Source: Syncephalastrum monosporum B8922 (taxonomy: Eukaryota; Mucoromycota; Mucoromycetes; Mucorales; Syncephalastraceae). From it: a DNA stretch of 64,000 nucleotides. A program made the translations under genes and the position numbers. The notes beneath the pieces were generated by a model. It was not told the origin of the DNA and did not search any database. It worked only from the letters and a program-made list of their open reading frames with translations. This document shows, in pieces, positions 57,830 through 64,000 of this stretch (positions are counted from its first letter, which is position 1; each line of letters begins with the position of its first letter). Location of the stretch: NCBI GenBank assembly GCA_000697355.1, contig JNEN01001226.1:36054-100053 (forward strand), in the 5' to 3' direction.

Positions 57830-59912
57830 TATGTGTAATACGCGTCGCGAATGCGTTATATATCAGTAAAAATCTTGGAATCTCTACAGGCATCTCATGT
57901 TCCAGTCAAACGCAGAAAAGGATAACAAATTGCTGACCTTTAATGCGAATGAGCCCATGTACTGCCCAACAGACACAGATAGGTTCTATGTAGACTGATA
58001 TTTTATATTGGATAAAGAGAAATTCCTGGCTTGTGTGATCTGATCTGTTGATCATGTGCGCGATATGACATCGTTCTAGTGATATTGTTCTTGTGAACGC
58101 TGCAAACTGGTTTGTTTTTTGACGTCGCGTTACCATAGTATATTGAGCTTTTTGATGAGCTAATAGACTACTCAGACGCCGACGAAGCCGAAGAAAAATA
58201 CGAGAGCAAACTGTAGAAAAAGGAGAGAGACGGTGTCATTAATATCAACTGACCTCTTTTGGAATCGTAGACATACCTTATCCCACGCAATACAAGTACC
58301 GATGAATAGGTGCTGCTGCGGCGTGTACAAAAGGGCCTCGTAATTGTTACATATAAAATAAAACCAGTTAGATCCATTCTCTCCCATTTCAACTACTAAC
58401 GCATACCTGAATGATAAATCTAAGCCGAGCAGGAAATGTAGCCTCCACATGTAGTACATTGGGCGATTATACAGATGGCCTCTAAGTAAGTCTAAGAAAC
58501 GTTAGCGTACTAATAAAGCATACTGAACTGCAGGGGTTATCCATATCGTCTTGACAGCACAGTAGACAGGTGAATAAGGTTGGAAAGAAGTGATGTGTTT
58601 ATGCTACTTGAACTGAGCAGCTTTTGTATATATTTCGTTAAAAGAAATGAGACGCCAGATGGATCCCGGGCTTGAACCAAGACTTCATTCACTGACGACA
58701 AGAAATATGCAGGAGAAGATAGGCGCAACTTAGAAGCTTTTTCCGTAAACGGTATAAAACCGGGACTTTACCGTCAGGTCATCATATGGGACAGGCGCAG
58801 TTCTGGTAACACCAACTGGCAACATTTTATTGTTTGGCAGTGCTGGTTCATTGCTTTCCTAAATCAACGAAAATAAACCGCACGCTTTGGATTTGCATCT
58901 TTGGAGATGTGATGACCGCTTAGATATCTAGAACAGAGAGCCCTGTTTTACACTGGAATACAATGCATTTGGGCATTACCAGTAGTATTTCTCTCGGGTG
59001 TCTTCAATGATGGTCCCTCCAGTCTGTGAAGGATATCAGGGCAGCTACGTATACTAAAGTTATGGGGTTCTTTCGAAAGGGACCTGCGCTGGGTCTAAAA
59101 AAGCTTCTGCATACATGTGTTTGCTGCAAGGCTGCTCTTTTCGTTCCTTGTATCAAGATTTGGGGGCTGGATTGCCCGACCGTCCGTTCATAGACAGGAG
59201 AAGCTTCCGTCCGCTTGAACTTTGATTGCTAATACTAGATTCTATGATTTATCACTTGAAACTTGTAGCTTTCAATTTATTTAGTAGGCTGAGTCAAGGA
59301 ATTTCTGAAGACAACTTGAATCACAAAGGGCGACCTTTGAGCCACCATACTTACGTACATGTAGCTTTGAGAGAAATGTTCGGCAATTGAAGTCAGCCTT
59401 GCAACATCGATGCTTACACTTCTCTTGTTATAGATTTGCGTCATTCAGGGGTAGTTCGCCTCTTCATTTTATATTGATTGAAAGTTTTTTTTTTTGAACA
59501 TAACCAATAAATAGAGGACGTTGGAAGGCTCTAATCCTTTGTCTTTCAGTCTACACTTTTAACGTTTGTACCGATTACGAATTGTAATATCAATCTACCA
59601 CACATAGTGATCCGTATGCTTTAATCAGCTGACTCCTCCTTCCCAATAGATGGAGTGTCAAACCCATTGGACATGGTGTGGACTTTAGTCCGGGAAGGCA
59701 GTAAACGGAAGAAGAAAATGTCAGAGATGTCACGGAGACTGCAACATACGAAGCACTGCAGAACCAGTACGAAGTATGGGGCAACAATCCCGGCGTTACC
59801 GAGATCTTGTCGCAAGCAGCGGTCATGATGAGGGTGTTTCGATGCACATCTTGAGGAGTAGATATAAAGCGTCGATGTTGGAAACCGAATGGCTTCATTC
59901 AATTCTTAATTC
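57830..59912. other. Gene-poor 2.1 kb after the phospholipase B gene
   Basis: No assured gene. It holds a possible spliced minus-strand unit at 58168-58600 (listed separately) and a minus-strand frame at 59590-59902 without a known domain. A T-run lies at 59487-59496. Confidence 0.45.
58168..58600 (-). other. Possible spliced gene or remnant, minus strand
   Basis: Three introns with good donors (GTATGC at 58523, GTATGC at 58406, GTATGT at 58276), acceptors, and CTAAC branch sites in the first two join pieces ending at 58524, 58481-58407, 58315-58277 and 58210-58168 in one phase. The reading gives YCAVKTIWITPAVQ, HLYNRPMYYMWRLHFLLGL and a Ser-rich end (YFSSASSASE). I find no convincing start codon or upstream exon and no family match, so it may be an unknown short membrane protein or a decayed gene. 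The first intron would be only 42 nt. Confidence 0.25.
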
Positions 59913-60146
59913 ATGTCTCAAAACGCACTATACCAAAGCAAGCTTCTTGACAAGGCCGGCCAATCCGACGCAAACGCCGGCGCCACGCGCGGCCCCCACC
60001 CTAAGGCTGCCGTACCCAAGGCCCACCTGGGCCACTGGAGTGCTCGGCCGGAGGATCTTTGCGTCCTCCATAAGCGCGCCAACCACACCAATGAGCTGTG
60101 CAGGGCACAGCAAGCGCTGCGCGTTGTGCTGCAGCAGCAGCAATGA
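59913..60146 (+). CDS. Small protein with CHHC zinc-knuckle-like motif
   Basis: A 77-residue open frame with an ATG in fair context. The start (MSQNALYQSKLLDKAGQSD) is polar. The C-terminal part contains CVLHKRANHTNELC, a C-x2-H-x4-H-x4-C arrangement like the knuckles of some retrotransposon Gag proteins, then a helix ending in four Gln. I do not recognise a family. It could be a domesticated Gag piece, the last trace of an element, or a first exon of a longer gene. Directly after the stop begins a 200-base CT tract. Confidence 0.35.
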   Translation: MSQNALYQSKLLDKAGQSDANAGATRGPHPKAAVPKAHLGHWSARPEDLCVLHKRANHTNELCRAQQALRVVLQQQQ

Positions 60147-60154
60147 GTGCCCGC

Positions 60155-60185
<31 letters not shown>

Positions 60186-60350
60186 CGCTCTCTCCCTCCC
60201 TCCCTCTTTCCTTTCCCCTCTCTCTCTCTGCCTCTTTCCTTCCCCCCCCCCCCTCTCTCTGCCTCTCTCTCTGCCTCTCTCTCTGCCTCTCTCTCTCTCT
60301 CCTCTTTCTCTTTTTTTTCTTTTTCTTCTTCTTTTTTTTTTTCTCCAAAT
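60147..60350 (+). repeat. Long polypyrimidine (CT-rich) tract
   Basis: About 200 bases almost without purines, except scattered G in CTCTCTCTGC units: CTCTCTCGCTCT repeats, a C-run (60242-60253), CTCTGC repeats, and a T-rich end. Both strands read as long low-complexity open frames (Ser/Leu/Pro on +, Arg/Glu/Lys on -), which I treat as by-products of the composition. Confidence 0.9.
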
Positions 60351-61585
60351 AAAAGGCAGTTATAACATAAATTAAACCCTTGCAAAGCATACATGTGGTT
60401 GCTCGGAGATAGAGTAGGCTGGATTTCTTATTGACCAGTCGAATAGTCCAAGTACCAGAATCCAAAGTAAACAGGCCACTTAAGCTGTTCCATATCTATA
60501 ATGATAGCTGTATAAAGCTCGGTCACTACGTGGCTTGCAAGCACTATCAATATTTTATATTTGTATGCATCTCACGTCGCGCAACCAAGTATTTTGCTGT
60601 CACTATATTCACCGCCTTCCCAACTTCTTCAGAAGCATTTCCAAACAGTCTCTCTGTGCACTGTATGAACAAGCTTTGTTTTCCCTCTTTTTCTCGCCCT
60701 TTTAGCACCATTGTATACATATATACTGCCAATAAAAATTGGATGTTAAAGTCTAATACAAATTCAAAAAATTTGTATCCTCATGACATGCGACCGAATG
60801 CCGAGGTGGTCTGTTCGACCGTCTTGTTTTTTCGGCTACTCAGTATGTGATGATTGTCTGACTTTACTATTTTTCCCAGACAGGATTATCGGCGAGGCTC
60901 ACGGCCTGTTTGGGATTGGTATAACTCCAAGGGTATTCTTGCCAGTTCAATTTTGAGCGCTTCGCTTTGACGGGCGCATATGATATGACTCTGCCCTGTC
61001 AATGTTTTCGGTCTTGTTGTATCGGGTTCATCCCTGTCGAAAAAAGCTCTTTAATAATGTATTATACCGATTTCTGATTCCTTGAGGTATGTCAGTGTCG
61101 ATTTAAAATGTTGCCGGCTTGACCTTTTTGCCACCCGGTGTTTTGGTATCAAGCATAACGACCTCTCCAAGGTATGTTTTTAGCCAAAGATGTACGGTCG
61201 CTGGTTGTTGAGCAGCCATGTGCGAAGTTGTGATATGATTTGCTTTCCGAGAATTTTAGTGTAGGCACACGAATTATCTTGCGTATTGAGTTGAGGAAAC
61301 TGGGATCATGAGGCATTCTGACGAACAACTATGACAGCAACGCCACTTGAATATAGTTTACAAGAAGCTCATGTCCGGAATCTGGAGATATCTGCATATC
61401 CGTTTAATATTCTTTTGTATTTCATGTCATATCAGTGGGATCGCAAAGCGTCAAAGTGTGCGCGGATTGGAAACATGCGTCCGAGAGCGGCGTCGTTGCA
61501 CAACAAAGAAAGCAAAAGTCCGCTTGTATCGGCCTGCATCACTTTGCAGATCGATTGTTTCTCCTCTGTTCCACTATAAGCTTTC
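60351..61585. other. Gene-poor 1.2 kb before the cPLA2-type gene
   Basis: AT-rich, without recognisable coding sequence, repeats or RNA gene. The end near 61585 is the upstream region of the phospholipase gene; no TATA box stands out. Confidence 0.5.
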
Positions 61586-63813
61586 ATGACTACTGTCAAG
61601 ACGACTGTCCTGATAGTGGTCACGGTGACAGCCCTTGCTTATGTAGGCAGGACTTACTGGCGCAGACGAAGATATGAACCGATTAGCAGTGAAGACCCCG
61701 AAAACAACCCGCGCGAGCTCGAGCAAGAGCCAGAACAAGAACGAGAAGAACAAGGCACCTCGTTTCTGCCGTTCACGATCGATGATATCCAGGAGACAAC
61801 AAACTCATTTGTCAACACCGTCTTCAACACCCAGTTCTTTGGCGTCGACAGCGCTTTAGAGGATCTGTACCCGAAATTCGAACGGCAGATTGAGAATCTC
61901 AAGGAAAGCTATACGTGGTTCTGGAACTTCTTGTCTTTGGACGAATTCCGCGCGGTCATTGACGAGACGCGCAAGGAAGACGCGGATGCATCGTTGAATC
62001 CGGAGATCGAGTGGGAGGCGCGCGTCAGACGCGGTACAGGCTTGTCACAGGAGGAAGAAACGTTTCTGGCAGCCCGACGCGCCCGTTTGTGCACCGCATT
62101 TGCCGCTTTTGCGGGGGTCAACCCTGACGAGGTGCATCCGGACGACGTTCCTATTGTGGGCATCGCATCCAGGTAGGAAAATAGCAGAGCGGGTTCTTCT
62201 TGGGCAATCATAGTAACGCCTCTGCGCAGTGGTGGCGGTTATCGTGCGATGGTGGCCAGTTCAGGCTATATGATGGCGATGAAGGAAGCAGGTGCATATG
62301 ATTGTGTCACCTACACTGCCGGCGTATCGGGCTCAACGTGGACATTGGCGCAGTACTACAGCTCACTCACCAACACGTCCTTTGAGACCCTTCTCAGCCA
62401 TCTCAAGACCCATATCCATACTCATATTGCCAACCTGTCCAACTTCGTCGCCGTCCTCCAAGCCTCGGCTCACAATGCAAAGCTCTTGCTGCAAGGTATC
62501 ATCCAGCGATACCACCAGCAGAACAATAGCTTGCGACTCGTCGACATCTTTGGCATGTTGCTCGGTGGTACTCTGCTTACTAAGAAGCAAATTATCCGCA
62601 AGCGGCAGCAGCAACAGAAAAAACAACAAGAAGACGAAGGTGAGGATAGCAGCAAGTACAGCGAAAGCATCGAGGACAACGACGACGTGCGTACTCTGGA
62701 CGACCATGGCACCGTCCTGGATGATGACGGTGCGGAGATACGACCCAAGCTGATGCAAAAGGAGGACCTCAAAATATCTCGCCAACAGCGTTTCATTGAA
62801 GATGGTGCTCTGCCTATGCCCATCTATTGTGCAGTGCGACACGAAATCAAAGAGGATGAAGACACCTATCACTGGTTCGAATTCACCCCGTATGAGATGG
62901 GAAGCGAAGATTTGAGGGGTACTATTTGGAGCCAATGCAGTCTAGTATAGCTTACTCATTTATCTCGCTCTTTTGTGCACTAGCTTGGATACCTGTCTGG
63001 GCATTTGGCAGAAAGTTTGAGGACGGACACAGTATTGAGAAGCTCCCGGAGCAAACGCTTGGTATTTTGATGGGGTAAGTGAAAGTCATGCTTTATTGAA
63101 TAAGTAAGTACTCATGGTTCCTCTGCAGTGTATTTGGCTCTGCTTTCGTTGCTAGCCTAGCCCACTTTTATCAGGAGGTCCGGCTAGTCCTGCCAGAAGG
63201 AGCCCTTGAGCGTGCAGATCAGCTCTTGGAGCAGTTCCAGACCACCCTGTCGTCTGTGCATCCGATCTCACCCGCGAGCTTCCCAAACCCATTCTACAAA
63301 ATCGAGCAGGAGGACAACCAGCAGCTCGAGATTGGCGATGCTGGCCTGGACAACAACATACCGTTCTACCCTCTCATGCGCCAGGACCGCCACGTGGACA
63401 TGATCATTGCCCTGGACCTGAGCGCCGATATCCATCTTGTGCCTCATCTGGACCGTGCCCATATCTATGCTGAGCGACGCCAGATCACGGGATGGCCAAG
63501 CAACCTCAAGTGGCCCAAACCGGGGGACAATGATGCATTCGGTACCTGTTCGGTGTTCCAAGAAGCTGACTGTCCTTCACCGATCACAGTGGCCTATTTC
63601 CCACTTGTGCGCAACGAAGGTTATGATCCCGAGTTTGACCCGCAAAAAGCCGAGTTTTGCTCGACGTGGAACTTTTGCTACACGGACAGCCAGGTGACGA
63701 AACTGGCTGGCCTTGCACAACGTAATTTCCAAGATAATGTCGAGCATATTCGGGAGGCTATGCGTGATGTCTGGCAGCGTAAGCGGAGCGCACGACTTTC
63801 AAGTCAGTCGTAA
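61586..63813 (+). CDS. Membrane-anchored cPLA2/lysophospholipase-type phospholipase
   Basis: Exons 61586-62172, 62230-62918, 62984-63074 and 63129-63813, 683 residues. An N-terminal membrane anchor (VLIVVTVTALAYVG) is followed by RRRR, predicting a cytosolic catalytic part. The PLA2c catalytic elements are present: the oxyanion SGGGYRAM (196-203, with Arg201), nucleophile Ser229 in GVSGSTW, and Asp526 in DAGLDNN. Such enzymes release fatty acids from glycerophospholipids. Between about residues 315 and 390 there is a hydrophilic insertion of Gln/Lys and then Asp/Glu-rich sequence, not typical of the family. Exons 2 to 4 join with intact PLA2c sequence (WIPVWAFGRKFEDG, VFGSAFVASLAHFYQE). No C2 domain and no signal peptide cleavage site are seen. 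Confidence 0.9.
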
Positions 63814-63926
63814 GTGGGGCAGCTTGTCTCCTCGTCTACCTCTTATTGGGCATTGTACAGTACGAAACAATAGGCTGGAATTGTAAGCATTCTTACGGAC
63901 CCACCCATGTATTCTAGTTTTGCGTA

Positions 63927-63931
63927 ATAAA

Positions 63932-63932
<1 letters not shown>
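63927..63932 (+). terminator. AATAAA polyadenylation signal candidate, cPLA2-type gene
   Basis: AATAAA lies 114 bases after the stop codon and immediately before a CA-rich microsatellite. Confidence 0.45.
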
Positions 63933-63962
<30 letters not shown>

Positions 63963-63967
63963 TACAC
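63933..63967 (+). repeat. (ACATAC)n microsatellite
   Basis: Nearly six perfect copies of a hexamer (ATACAC/ACACAT) in the 3' flank of the cPLA2-type gene. Confidence 0.9.
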
Positions 63968-64000
63968 GGTATGTGCTCAAAGTGCCTATGATAAAGGGAG

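Noticed and set aside
58655..58695. tRNA-like B box on the minus strand (GGTTCAAGCCC with a T-arm that pairs)
   Set aside because: No matching acceptor stem, D arm or A box is found at any reasonable distance upstream, with or without an intron.
59590..59902. Minus-strand frame with a stretch like an alpha/beta-hydrolase end (LIMTAACDKISVTP)
   Set aside because: The likeness is short, there is no nucleophile elbow or upstream exon, and other frames cover the same bases. Kept as noise or a remote remnant.
60098..60465. Long frames on both strands over the CT tract
   Set aside because: Pure composition effect: a tract without purines has no stop codons in several frames.
1..64000. CRISPR arrays, bacterial operons, prophage or other prokaryotic systems
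   Set aside because: All genes are spliced eukaryotic genes; no regular direct repeats with spacers exist.

Overview
The window is nuclear DNA of a filamentous fungus, most probably an early-diverging one (Mucoromycota, Mucorales-like). Seen directly: protein genes broken by many short introns (about 42-120 nt, GT-AG with CTAAC/CTAAT-type branch sites), compact intergenic gaps, AATAAA-like 3' signals, and housekeeping genes of opisthokont type (SRP9, CapZ beta, Arp3, PET117, Vps16, Rim20). The phylum is an inference from intron density, gene families and moderate GC; no rRNA or mitochondrial marker is present. I rebuilt 26 protein-coding genes by checking splice sites, reading phase and family motifs. 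All but one are complete and intact from ATG to stop; the exception to completeness is only that some 5' starts have alternatives.

Layout. 0-7 kb: PET117 (respiratory chain assembly), a ubiquitin-like/eS31 fusion ribosomal gene, ARP3, actin-capping protein beta, ribosomal protein eS21 and SRP9. 8-16.7 kb: an alpha-arrestin, an Nnf1-type kinetochore subunit, VPS16 and a secreted M28 aminopeptidase. 16.7-19.5 kb: gene-poor. 19.5-30 kb: a multi-HMG-box transcription factor, a Rim20/ALIX Bro1-domain protein, the Bur1/CDK9 kinase and a DH-PH RhoGEF. 30-40 kb: splicing factor Cwf19, an orphan acidic membrane protein, a GH28 polygalacturonase and a Golgi-type glycosyltransferase. 40-46.7 kb: a BAR-SH3 protein, a kinase C-lobe-only pseudokinase and a D-2-hydroxyacid dehydrogenase. 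46.7-49 kb: gene-poor. 49-64 kb: CLIP-170, an ADF-H/PH protein, a METTL21-type methyltransferase, a phospholipase B (GDSL) and a membrane-anchored cPLA2-type phospholipase, with about 3.5 kb of gene-poor sequence between the last two.

Themes. Cytoskeleton and membrane trafficking genes are over-represented: Arp3, CapZ beta, BAR-SH3, ADF-H/PH, CLIP-170, RhoGEF, Vps16, Rim20 and arrestin. Arp3 and CapZ beta act on the same branched actin networks and lie in tandem; CLIP-170 and the ADF-H/PH gene are also neighbours. Several genes share short divergent promoters (CapZ beta/eS21, 228 bp; arrestin/Nnf1, 167 bp) or nearly abut at their 3' ends (RhoGEF/Cwf19, 36 bp).

The observations most worth following are the eS31 gene whose ubiquitin moiety has lost the ubiquitin hallmark residues, the HMG protein with an intron at the same place in two of its boxes, two GC-AG introns in VPS16, and the pseudokinase that keeps only the lower kinase lobe. 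I see no prokaryotic-type system, CRISPR array, intact transposon, rRNA or convincing tRNA.
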